DNA from: Planococcaceae bacterium UBA3370
GTDB lineage: Bacteria > Bacillota > Bacilli > Bacillales_A > Planococcaceae
Reading direction: 5' to 3'
Assembly (NCBI GenBank): GCA_002360295.1
Contig: DEQI01000109.1
Location: forward strand, 1 to 14,648
DNA: 14,648 nucleotides
Part shown: one piece after another, positions 1 to 6,175 of the stretch
Numbering within the stretch: the stretch's first letter is position 1
Layout: every line of letters begins with the position of its first letter
Translations under genes and position numbers: made by a program
The notes under the pieces: model-generated
What the model was told of the DNA's origin: nothing
What the model saw: only the letters and a program-made list of their open reading frames with translations
Databases searched by the model: none

Positions 1-40
1 TTAGATAACATGATCTAATCTGTAGGAAAGGAAGATGTAA

Positions 41-325
41 ATGGCTAAGCATTCGGATACAAGTTGGAAGAAGGATCACCCTAGTACGTTATTCAGTAAT
101 TCTGTTCAAAAGGCAAATAGAGCAGTTAAGCAAGTAATGTCTCATCCAGAAGAAGTAGCAGTAGAACATGCATTCAACTCGGTAACACACGCAGAGAATG
201 CGTTATTAAACGCAGAGCAACATAATGAACATATGGATACAGTAGTTCAAAATAAGGAACAGTTAGAACAAGTCAAGATGCAATTAGATGAAATACGAGA
301 ACATATGGAAGATCCAAACAGATAG
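41..325 (+). CDS. Hypothetical hydrophilic 94-aa protein
   Basis: I do not recognise this family. The ATG is preceded by a purine-rich AAAGGAAG ribosome binding site about 8 nt upstream, which makes it a credible real gene. The product has no signal peptide, membrane segment or cysteine. It is rich in His, Glu, Gln and Asn, and residues about 40-90 are strongly helix-forming with heptad-like spacing (alternating Val/Leu and Glu/Gln), suggesting a small soluble coiled-coil protein. A hairpin with a T-rich tail follows about 70 nt after the stop, so it is probably the last or only gene of its transcript. The promoter lies outside the window or in its first 30 bases. Function is unknown; it could be a lineage-restricted cytosolic or spore-associated protein, but nothing in the sequence shows that. 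Confidence 0.75.
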   Translation: MAKHSDTSWKKDHPSTLFSNSVQKANRAVKQVMSHPEEVAVEHAFNSVTHAENALLNAEQHNEHMDTVVQNKEQLEQVKMQLDEIREHMEDPNR

Positions 326-393
326 TCATTTTGCGTAAGGCTGAAAATGCTCGAACTATTATTAAATATCAGTGACTTACCCTAAATTTTATT

Positions 394-450
394 ATCCCTT
401 AAGATAGACAAGTTCATCCTCGTTTATTTTAAGGGGATTTTTGTGTTTTT
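394..450 (+). terminator. Probable rho-independent terminator after the 94-aa gene
   Basis: ATCCCTTAA at 394-402 can pair with TTAAGGGGAT at 429-438, with one bulged base. The loop is long (about 26 nt) and a T-rich tract ends near 450. The long loop lowers confidence. It lies downstream of the hypothetical gene and well upstream of mqo. Confidence 0.5.
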
Positions 451-740
451 TTCAGATTTAATTAGCTAAACAAGATTGAATGAATAGAGAATTATAGATT
501 TTAAGATTATTCAATAAAATTAAAAAGACAGTATTCTTTTTATTTGCTTGATTTAGTACAATTCTATACGCTTACAGACCAAATTTTCTGTTTTTTCGCC
601 ATACTGCAAATAGCTTACAACTATCATATAAATAGTAGATATTTTAATATTATAATAATTATGATACACTACAATCAGGCAATAAATGATACAGAAAAGG
701 TGTTGCTCCTCAGGGCGCGCCATGGCTTGCTATGTCGTCA

Positions 741-756
741 TGTAAGAGCGCTTACA
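741..756. promoter_or_regulatory. Candidate CcpA (cre-like) operator of mqo
   Basis: TGTAAGAGCGCTTACA has TGTAA and TTACA half-sites, the same as in the classical Bacillus catabolite-responsive element TGTAAGCGCTTACA. They are separated by 6 nt instead of 4. The site lies 36 nt before the mqo ATG, so it is probably within or just after the promoter, a position suited to repression. The half-sites are seen directly; binding by CcpA is inferred. Confidence 0.5.
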
Positions 757-791
757 TCCTTTCTGCAAATCTTTATAAAGGGAAGGTAAAA

Positions 792-2279
792 ATGAGTAAC
801 AGACATACTAAATCAGACGTTATCTTAATTGGTGCCGGAATTATGAGTGCTACTTTAGGAACACTACTTAAAGAATTAGCCCCAGATTGGAAAATTACAG
901 TATTTGAGCAGCTGGAAAAAGCAGGGGAAGAAAGCTCTCACGAATTGAACAATGCGGGGACAGGGCATGCGGCATTATGTGAGCTTAACTATACTTCTGA
1001 AAAACCTGATGGATCAATTGATATTAAAAAAGCAATAAACGTTAACGAACAGTTCCAAGTTTCAAGACAATTTTGGTCTCACCTAGTAAACAAAAATATT
1101 ATTCAGAAACCTGAAGATTTTATTATGCCACTACCTCATATGAGTTTAGTGTTAGGGGAAAAAAATGTTGAGTTTCTAAAAAAACGTCAAGAAACAATGA
1201 TAAAAAATCCTTTATTTCAAGGGATGGAATTTTCTGATGATCCAGAAAAGTTAAAAGAGTGGATCCCACTTATTATGAATGGCCGTACTTCGGATGAACC
1301 GATTGCTGCTACAAAAATCGATTCAGGTACGGATGTTAACTTTGGTTCATTAACTCGTATGCTAATCGAACACTTACAAAATAATGATGTAGATGTTAAC
1401 TATAAACATAGTGTACAAAGCCTAAAACGTACTAAAGAAGGTATGTGGGAATTAAAAGTACACGATAAAGATGGCTGCCGTATGGAGTATCATACAGCAA
1501 AATTTGTCTTCCTCGGTGCTGGTGGAGGAAGCCTTGAATTATTACAAAAATCAGGTATTCCTGAAGGTAAACATATTGGTGGTTTCCCAATTAGCGGTTT
1601 ATTTATGGTATGTAATAACCAAGAAATCGTTGAACAACATAATGCAAAAGTATACGGAAAGGCAAAAGTGGGTGCACCACCAATGTCTGTTCCACACCTT
1701 GATACACGCTATATTGATAATAAAAGATCATTATTATTCGGACCGTTTGCAGGTTTCTCACCAAAGTTCTTAAAAACAGGTTCAAATATGGATTTAATCG
1801 CTTCTGTGAAACCACATAATATTACAACGTTATTAGCGGCAGGTGTTAAAGAAATGTCGTTAACGAAGTATTTAATTCAGCAGCTTCTTTTATCAAAAGA
1901 ACAACGCATGGAAGAGTTACGTGAGTTTATTCCAGATGCAAAATCAGATGATTGGGATATTATTGTTGCGGGTCAGCGTGTTCAAGTTATTAAAGATACT
2001 GAGGCTGGCGGTAAAGGGACACTTCAATTCGGTACGGAAGTTGTTAGTGCTGCAGATGGATCAATTGCTGCATTACTAGGTGCCTCCCCAGGTGCTTCTA
2101 CTGCTGTTCATGTAATGCTTGAAGTAATTAAAAAATGTTTCCCACAACAACAAAAAGCATGGGAACCGAAAATTAAAGAAATGATTCCTTCATATGGGAA
2201 ATCTTTAGCCGAAAATCCAGAGCTATTCCATGAGCTTCATGTCTCCACTTCAAAAGCACTTGGTTTAGATAAAAACTAA
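792..2279 (+). CDS. mqo: Malate:quinone oxidoreductase (Mqo), 495 aa
   Basis: This is an FAD-dependent, membrane-associated enzyme that oxidises malate to oxaloacetate and passes electrons to the quinone pool, bypassing or complementing NAD malate dehydrogenase in the TCA cycle. The N-terminal dinucleotide-binding motif [10 protein letters not shown] is at residues 14-23, followed by VFEQLE with the ribose-binding Glu, and by the Mqo-typical [19 protein letters not shown] block (about 50-68). The C-terminal part carries [11 protein letters not shown] and [20 protein letters not shown], also typical of Mqo. The length is normal for the family. The frame is open upstream to 732, but the ATG at 792 is chosen because GGGAAGG lies just before it and the family's N-terminus begins here. 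It is monocistronic, with a CcpA-like site 36 nt upstream and a terminator 40 nt downstream. Confidence 0.96.
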   Translation: MSNRHTKSDVILIGAGIMSATLGTLLKELAPDWKITVFEQLEKAGEESSHELNNAGTGHAALCELNYTSEKPDGSIDIKKAINVNEQFQVSRQFWSHLVNKNIIQKPEDFIMPLPHMSLVLGEKNVEFLKKRQETMIKNPLFQGMEFSDDPEKLKEWIPLIMNGRTSDEPIAATKIDSGTDVNFGSLTRMLIEHLQNNDVDVNYKHSVQSLKRTKEGMWELKVHDKDGCRMEYHTAKFVFLGAGGGSLELLQKSGIPEGKHIGGFPISGLFMVCNNQEIVEQHNAKVYGKAKVGAPPMSVPHLDTRYIDNKRSLLFGPFAGFSPKFLKTGSNMDLIASVKPHNITTLLAAGVKEMSLTKYLIQQLLLSKEQRMEELREFIPDAKSDDWDIIVAGQRVQVIKDTEAGGKGTLQFGTEVVSAADGSIAALLGASPGASTAVHVMLEVIKKCFPQQQKAWEPKIKEMIPSYGKSLAENPELFHELHVSTSKALGLDKN

Positions 2280-2318
2280 AGATTGTATAACTTTTTATCA
2301 ACGTATTTCTGAAAACAT

Positions 2319-2357
2319 GAACCTTCTTTCGACTAAAGATTGAAGGTTCTTTTTTAT
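2319..2357 (+). terminator. mqo rho-independent terminator
   Basis: GAACCTTC (2319-2326) and GAAGGTTC (2342-2349) form a perfect 8-bp stem with a 15-nt loop, followed directly by six Ts. It sits 40 nt after the mqo stop. Confidence 0.88.
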
Positions 2358-2426
2358 ATTTTACTAGATTGAATAGTCTTTGGATTTAGCCATGGCAAGA
2401 GCAAACATATTATTAGGTGTGAAAGG

Positions 2427-2465
2427 AGGTGTCCGGAAAGTTTTGCTTTCTGGGCACCTTTTTAT
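2427..2465 (+). terminator. Second terminator-like hairpin downstream of mqo
   Basis: AGGTGTCCGGAAAG (2427-2440) pairs along all 14 positions with CTTTCTGGGCACCT (2446-2459), allowing two G-U wobbles. The loop is TTTTG and the tail is T-rich (TTTTTATTG). It is stronger than the first mqo terminator and has no gene of its own just upstream, so it may be a back-up terminator or the end of an unrecognised short transcript. Nothing else is seen between 2360 and the end of the ECF gene at 2568. Confidence 0.7.
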
Positions 2466-2567
2466 TGTTTTGTAGAAATTATACGCATTATTAAATTTAT
2501 ATTAAGATTGGTATCCGTATATAACATTTTGGTGTAGTTTTTTGTTTTATTGTCAATGGGTTAAACC

Positions 2568-3101
2568 TTACTTAAATAGCGGGATTTTTTTGAGCACGAT
2601 GCAAACTGGGATTGCTACGCATATTCCAAGAATATTTTGAGTAATGTTGCCAGGGATAGAACCAAGAGGGATCACCCAGCTATTAAATAGAACAAGCTCG
2701 CAAATATAATAGCCAGCTAGCATAAATGGTATTGAAACAATCATAGCTAGTAAGTTAAAAGCGATGCTACTTCCCTTACGATGGTTTGACCAAGCGATTT
2801 TTCCGACAATATATCCTTGCAAGCCACGCGCTATAAAAGTAAATGGTGCCCATAATGTCCACCCTGATATTAAATCAAATAATCCCATCCCAACTGCACC
2901 AGCAATGGCTCCCTTTTTAGGTCCGAATAAAATGGCTGCAATAAATAACATAGCCGTCCCAAAGTGGACTATGCCCCCTTTTGCTGTAATTGGTAGCTTA
3001 ATAGTTATGAAAACTGTTGCAACAAATACAAGCGAGATTAACATGGCGGTTATAATTAAGTTAAAAATACGTGAACTTGAATTAGTTTTAGTTGTGTACA
3101 T
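2568..3101 (-). CDS. ECF transporter S component (substrate-binding membrane subunit)
   Basis: This is a small integral membrane protein of 177 aa from the chosen ATG, with about five to six hydrophobic segments. It resembles S components of energy-coupling factor vitamin transporters of the riboflavin/COG4720-like type. The best support is the block GGIVHFGTAMLFIAAILFGP followed by KKGAIAGAVGMGLFDLISG and a WAPFTFIARGLQGYIVG-type segment, the arrangement seen in these S subunits. No EcfA ATPases or EcfT lie nearby, so it would use a shared energising module encoded elsewhere. The ligand (a vitamin or precursor such as pyridoxine or hydroxymethylpyrimidine) cannot be read from the sequence. 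The frame opens upstream to a TTG at 3173 without a ribosome binding site. The ATG at 3101 gives the family-like N-terminus, but its AGGAG (3116-3120) is 14 nt away, so the exact start is uncertain. It is transcribed divergently from the histidine kinase. Confidence 0.82.
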   Translation of the reverse strand: MYTTKTNSSSRIFNLIITAMLISLVFVATVFITIKLPITAKGGIVHFGTAMLFIAAILFGPKKGAIAGAVGMGLFDLISGWTLWAPFTFIARGLQGYIVGKIAWSNHRKGSSIAFNLLAMIVSIPFMLAGYYICELVLFNSWVIPLGSIPGNITQNILGICVAIPVCIVLKKIPLFK

Positions 3102-3474
3102 ATGTAATATTGGCTCTCCTTTTTTCGAATATGGATAAACATAGCAAAGGATTGACCATGTTAAAAGTGTCAAAAATTTATAATATATAGTGGTCAGTTT
3201 AGCGGAATGGGGAGAGGATACATATAAAGAATAGCCATTATGGTCTTCATTATTTGTAGTTTTTGATTATCTTTTAAGTGGGTAGGAAGGACCTTTGAAA
3301 AAGTATTATATTTATAATAATACTTTTATGCCTTATTGATATATAATGCTATAGTCGGAAAGCTAGTTTATAATTTTGTTTTTTTGCATTTATATGTTTA
3401 CTTAGAATCAAAAAAGAGTGAGTTATGATTATTTCTATCTATTTGACCTAATAAATTGAGGAAGTTCAGCAAAA
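3102..3474. other. Divergent intergenic region between ECF S component and kinase
   Basis: This AT-rich region should hold both divergent promoters. It contains a perfect inverted repeat (3299-3327) and a TATAAT hexamer (3342-3347) facing the kinase. I found no recognisable thiamine, FMN or other vitamin riboswitch core on the minus strand upstream of the ECF gene. Confidence 0.5.
3299..3327. repeat. Perfect 11-bp inverted repeat, possible operator
   Basis: AAAAGTATTAT (3299-3309) and ATAATACTTTT (3317-3327) are exact reverse complements around a 7-nt centre. The repeat lies 15 nt before a TATAAT hexamer (3342-3347), overlapping where the -35 region of a kinase promoter would be. It could be a regulator-binding site or a simple AT-rich hairpin; the T-run is too short for a convincing terminator. 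Confidence 0.55.
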
Positions 3475-4785
3475 ATGAAAAACTGTAAAGTAAAACTAAT
3501 TTTAACTCTATCAACCATCTTGTTATTATTTTTCACGACTATTAATGTAGTAAATTATTATTTAAAAATAACAAAATCGGCAGAAGATGCTATTGCGAAT
3601 CAAAGTCTCAAAGCGGCAATAGCCATTGCTTCATCAATTAATATTGAAACATACGAGGCGTTTTTAAAAGAACCTGTTCGAAATGATTACTATTGGGAAA
3701 TAAGAGAGTTTTTAAATGATGCAAGAAAAAAACTGGGGGGGGCCCTAGTCGTTTATACGTTGGAAATTGATAACCCTTATTTTTCGAAAACGATGATACC
3801 TGGAATCCCCAAAAATGCCAAAGAGGATTATCAAATTGGAGAAATTTGTACAGTACCTGAAAGCGAAGTAAAAAGAGCATATGAAGGGATGACATACATT
3901 ACGGATGTCATTGAAGATCCTAAGTTAGGTACTTATATTTCTGTTGGTGCACCCATAAAAAATGAAGACGGGAAGGTTATTGGTTACCTTGGAATTGATC
4001 TTAGTGCTAAAACAATAGATGAAATAAAAATGAAAGTTTTAGAAAATAATATGTTCAATCTTGTATTTAATGGTGTATTTATTTTAATCGTTATTGGCTC
4101 CTTTTTCTTTTTGCAAAGATGGTACCAAAGAGAAGTAGTAAAAGAAGTAGGGTATACGGAAAATACATACCAAGCGGAAATTAGAACACTCATTACGTCC
4201 GTTTCTTCTATAAGGCATGACTTTACGAACCATATACAAGTTCTACATGGTCTTTTACAATTAGGAGAATATGAAACAGCACAATCTTATTTATCTTCAT
4301 TATCCAAAGAAGTGAAGTCCATTGAATCACTTAAAATTAATATAGATCACCCAGGACTATCGATATTATTGCAAACAAAAAGACTCGCTGCTCAAAATCA
4401 TCATATAGATATGAAGATTCATTTTTCATCTTTTACTACGATTAATAAAGTAAAAACAACAGATTTAATTATTTTGTTGTCAAATTTAATTGATAATGCA
4501 ATTGATGCAACGATGGAACTACCAGAGGATCAGCGGAAAATAGATATAATTTTTCAAGAAAGCGAGACAACATTTATTTTTAAAATAATCAATACTGGAC
4601 CCGGCATAGTCGAAAATGAGCTTATTTATAAACAAGGGTATACAACAAAAAAAGAACAACAAGGAAAAATTAGAGGCCAAGGCTTATTTATTGTGAGGGA
4701 AATTGTTCAAAAATATAAAGGAAAAGTATCGATAGAATCTACAGGTGACTGGGAAACGACGGCTATACTAGAAATTCCTAAGTAA
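3475..4785 (+). CDS. Sensor histidine kinase, Spo0B-type dimerisation domain (CitA/DcuS-like architecture), orphan
   Basis: This is a 436-aa membrane sensor kinase. The first membrane helix is at about residues 7-27. An extracellular region of about 160 residues follows, whose end (GAPIKNEDGKVIGYLGIDL) is typical of Cache/PDC sensor folds. The second helix is at about 193-216. The phospho-accepting helix SIRHDFTNHIQVLHGLLQ, with H248 as the likely phosphorylated His, is the Spo0B-like form found in CitA/DcuS-type kinases. The C-terminal GHKL ATPase has the N box NLIDNA (337-342), a G1-type box NTGPGI (from 373) and the G2 box GQGL (401-404). The catalytic elements look intact. GAGGAAG precedes the ATG. 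No response regulator adjoins it, so its partner is unknown, and the ligand cannot be read. An eight-G run at 3735-3742 lies within the sensor-domain coding sequence. Confidence 0.9.
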   Translation: MKNCKVKLILTLSTILLLFFTTINVVNYYLKITKSAEDAIANQSLKAAIAIASSINIETYEAFLKEPVRNDYYWEIREFLNDARKKLGGALVVYTLEIDNPYFSKTMIPGIPKNAKEDYQIGEICTVPESEVKRAYEGMTYITDVIEDPKLGTYISVGAPIKNEDGKVIGYLGIDLSAKTIDEIKMKVLENNMFNLVFNGVFILIVIGSFFFLQRWYQREVVKEVGYTENTYQAEIRTLITSVSSIRHDFTNHIQVLHGLLQLGEYETAQSYLSSLSKEVKSIESLKINIDHPGLSILLQTKRLAAQNHHIDMKIHFSSFTTINKVKTTDLIILLSNLIDNAIDATMELPEDQRKIDIIFQESETTFIFKIINTGPGIVENELIYKQGYTTKKEQQGKIRGQGLFIVREIVQKYKGKVSIESTGDWETTAILEIPK

Positions 4786-4926
4786 GCGACCAAGCAACTT
4801 TTCTCTTTTTAGTATCATGTTTATGTAAAAATACATCATCAAATAAATTGAATTGGACAAAATATAGGATGAGAAGTACGTGGAACGTATTGCTCAAATG
4901 AACGCAAGCTAAAGAGGAGGAGAGCT

Positions 4927-5148
4927 ATGCCAAATGTAGAAGTAAAATGTACTGTATCGAATTGTGTTTTCCATGAAAAAGGAAATATTTGTGGGGCCAA
5001 TCAAATCGTCATAGATATGGATTACCATGCAAAAAGCAAAATGAATACAGAGTTTGCTTCTGAGTTTGACGTTAGTAACGTATCTGAAGAAGCCAATCAA
5101 TCATCAGATACATGCTGTAAAACATTTAAATCGAAAGACAAAAGATAA
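4927..5148 (+). CDS. DUF1540 cysteine-rich small protein, 73 aa
   Basis: This small soluble protein has the DUF1540 cysteine pattern: C8, C13 and C22 in CTVSNC...GNIC, followed by a hydrophobic strand (QIVID) and a C-terminal TCCKTF with C63 and C64. The spacing suggests metal binding, but the function of the family is not established. A very strong AGAGGAGGAG ribosome binding site lies 5-6 nt before the ATG. It starts 141 nt after the kinase stop with no obvious terminator between, so read-through from the kinase is possible, although I see no clear separate promoter either. A strong bidirectional terminator follows about 60 nt after the stop. Proteins of this family are common in spore-forming Firmicutes. 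Confidence 0.87.
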   Translation: MPNVEVKCTVSNCVFHEKGNICGANQIVIDMDYHAKSKMNTEFASEFDVSNVSEEANQSSDTCCKTFKSKDKR

Positions 5149-5209
5149 TGCTGTTTTTCTTTTAAATAAGACCGTTTTACAAAATGTTTTCTACTTTTTA
5201 AGCTGCATT

Positions 5210-5252
5210 AAAAAATCAGGAATGCCCAACTAACGGCATCCCTGATTTTTTT
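5210..5252. terminator. Bidirectional terminator after the DUF1540 gene
   Basis: AAAAAATCAGGAATGCC (5210-5226) pairs with GGCATCCCTGATTTTTT (5235-5251) with one internal mismatch and an 8-nt loop. A-runs and T-runs on the two flanks let it work on either strand. On the minus strand it is the first good terminator after sspH, 290 nt away. Confidence 0.88.
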
Positions 5253-5358
5253 CTGAGTTAATAAAGTTAATTATTGAACCAGATGTGTTGATTATACATA
5301 TTTTTGAAGATGAAAGCGTGATTTCTCTAGTAGAAAAATAAATAAAGGACATTTGCTA

Positions 5359-5492
5359 GTTGATTGGAGAGGAGGTGACTCGACTCCTGCAGGATTAGCG
5401 CGAGCTGAAAATCCATTTATTTCGGCCTTAGCCGAAATAAATTAGTTGAAGCCGTGCCTGCGGAAAGCGAGTCAGCCGTAGCGGAAATCAAC
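5359..5492. repeat. 134-nt nested palindromic intergenic element
   Basis: The element is bounded by GTTGATT (5359-5365) and AATCAAC (5486-5492). Inside these, TGACTCG (5376-5382) pairs with CGAGTCA (5468-5474), and GCAGG (5389-5393) pairs with CCTGC (5457-5461). The core is a perfect 12-bp hairpin, ATTTATTTCGGC (5415-5426) with GCCGAAATAAAT (5431-5442) around CTTA. Its outer parts (GACTCCTGC..., GCGGAAAGCGAGTC, AGCGGAAATCAAC) resemble a dispersed intergenic palindromic repeat that I recall from many Bacillaceae genomes, with a variable central hairpin. It is more GC-rich than its surroundings and encodes no protein. It could be a non-autonomous mobile or REP-like element or a structured RNA. 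Family membership is from memory, not from a search. Confidence 0.75.
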
Positions 5493-5539
5493 TTATTCTT
5501 TAGAGCTTTGTAACAATAAAAGGTAAATCAACACGCTTG

Positions 5540-5731
5540 TTATTGAACTAAATTTTCTTCTTTTAATTCAGAGATAGCGACTTCTGATCGTTCTTCTAAA
5601 GATCGTCTTAAATGAACTGTGGCTGTTTTGCCGTCTTCGTGGAGCTTATCTATCCAAATTGAAACACCATTATAGCTCACTTCATATTCCTTTGGAGAGG
5701 CGACAATATCTTGAGCACGTTGATAATCCAA
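5540..5731 (-). CDS. sspH: Small acid-soluble spore protein H family (SspH), TTG start
   Basis: This is a 63-aa protein. The N-terminal block DYQRAQDIVASP, followed by VSYNGVSIWIDKLHEDGKTATVHL, matches the SspH family of minor small acid-soluble spore proteins, which are made in the developing spore and degraded at germination. Length and residue pattern are normal for the family. The reading frame has no ATG at the right place. The TTG at 5731-5729 is taken as the start because AAAGGA lies 9 nt upstream and the family's N-terminus begins exactly there. The neighbouring upstream minus-strand gene (YfhD-like) ends 62 nt before it, so the two may be co-transcribed or share forespore-specific control. 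No clear sigma-G promoter was recognised immediately upstream. Confidence 0.9.
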   Translation of the reverse strand: MDYQRAQDIVASPKEYEVSYNGVSIWIDKLHEDGKTATVHLRRSLEERSEVAISELKEENLVQ

Positions 5732-5793
5732 GTGATGTTTTCCTTTCTATAACTCGTTTAGAGATATCTAAAACGGTAAAATAAGTGTGTAAA

Positions 5794-5952
5794 CTATTTT
5801 TTTGGCTTATTTTTAGGAATCAATTTCCCGAGTTCCATTAATTCACTAGAAAATTCTTCGTTCACTTTGTTTGGGGCAATTTTTTGATTTTTAGGTGTTT
5901 GTGGTAGCGAACCTTTATTATTGCTTTGACCTTGCTTATTATCTCTTCCCAT
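5794..5952 (-). CDS. YfhD-like small protein, 52 aa
   Basis: This short gene reads minus from ATG at 5952 to TAG at 5794. A textbook AAAGGAGG ribosome binding site lies 7 nt upstream, so it is almost certainly translated. The product begins MGRDNKQGQSNNKGSLPQTP and is hydrophilic, lysine- and asparagine-rich, without Cys or membrane segments. The MGR start, the SLPQTPKNQK stretch and a later NEEFSSEL match the pattern I know from the small Bacillus YfhD family (MGR..., LPQTP..., VEFSxEL), whose function is not established. It ends with the basic tail IPKNKPKK. The family call is moderate; it could be another minor spore protein. Its position upstream of sspH on the same strand fits a sporulation role. 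A possible forespore -10 (CATATTA, minus strand, 5990-5984) precedes it. Confidence 0.72.
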   Translation of the reverse strand: MGRDNKQGQSNNKGSLPQTPKNQKIAPNKVNEEFSSELMELGKLIPKNKPKK

Positions 5953-5983
5953 GTGATAGCCTCCTTTCATTTGGATTCCTTCT

Positions 5984-6013
5984 TAATATGGCATGTAACT
6001 ATTTTTTTATCAC
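5984..6013 (-). promoter_or_regulatory. Weak candidate sigma-F/G promoter of the YfhD-like gene
   Basis: On the minus strand, CATATTA (5990-5984) matches the forespore -10 pattern CATnnTA. GTGATA (6013-6008), 17 nt upstream, only partly matches the expected -35. The -10 lies about 30 nt before the start codon. Suggestive only. Confidence 0.3.
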
Positions 6014-6080
6014 AAATAGCGGACCCCGAAAATTTTTAGTAAAACATAATAAAAAGCAAATGCATACTCCTTATTTAGTA

Positions 6081-6109
6081 TTGTGCAAAACTGAAATATC
6101 AGCTATTAT
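6081..6109 (+). promoter_or_regulatory. Candidate sigma-A promoter of the chemoreceptor gene
   Basis: TTGTGC (6081-6086) and TATTAT (6104-6109) are separated by exactly 17 nt, about 67 nt before the start codon. The -35 is poor (3 of 6). No sigma-D-type GCCGATAT -10 was seen, although motility genes often use it. Confidence 0.35.
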
Positions 6110-6175
6110 ATAGTAAAATTTACATAATGGAAAAAATTCCAATTCATGCAACTTAATGAATAGAAGGAGCCTTAA

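Larger units (their letters stand above)
326..791. other. 466-nt non-coding stretch upstream of mqo
   Basis: No convincing gene is present. An open frame at 544-789 begins with TTG, lacks a ribosome binding site and runs into mqo, so it is not called. The stretch contains the terminator at 394-450, a very AT-rich section (about 600-665) with TATAAT/TATGAT-like hexamers but no well-spaced -35 box, a short GC-rich island at 711-730 with two overlapping 8-bp palindromes (GGCGCGCC 714-721 and GCCATGGC 719-726), and the CcpA-like repeat at 741-756. A long mqo leader or a distal promoter is likely. Confidence 0.6.

Noticed and set aside
544..789. 81-aa open frame before mqo
   Set aside because: It has a TTG start with no ribosome binding site, overlaps the CcpA-like site and GC island, and has no protein-like family features; it is probably chance.
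2392..2475. 27-aa frame starting MARANILLGVKGG downstream of mqo
   Set aside because: No ribosome binding site precedes the ATG and the frame runs through a terminator hairpin. It could be a remnant, but nothing supports expression.
2764..3138. 124-aa plus-strand frame opposite the ECF S component
   Set aside because: It is a shadow of the membrane protein on the other strand; it has no ribosome binding site and no family pattern.
3174..3298. Possible vitamin riboswitch upstream of the ECF S component
   Set aside because: S components often have TPP or FMN riboswitches, but I found no conserved core on the minus strand here.
5246..5341. Open frame reading ...IEPDVLIIHIFEDESVISLVEK before the palindromic element
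   Set aside because: It looks slightly protein-like and might be the 3' end of a decayed gene, but it has no start codon with a ribosome binding site and is too short to identify.
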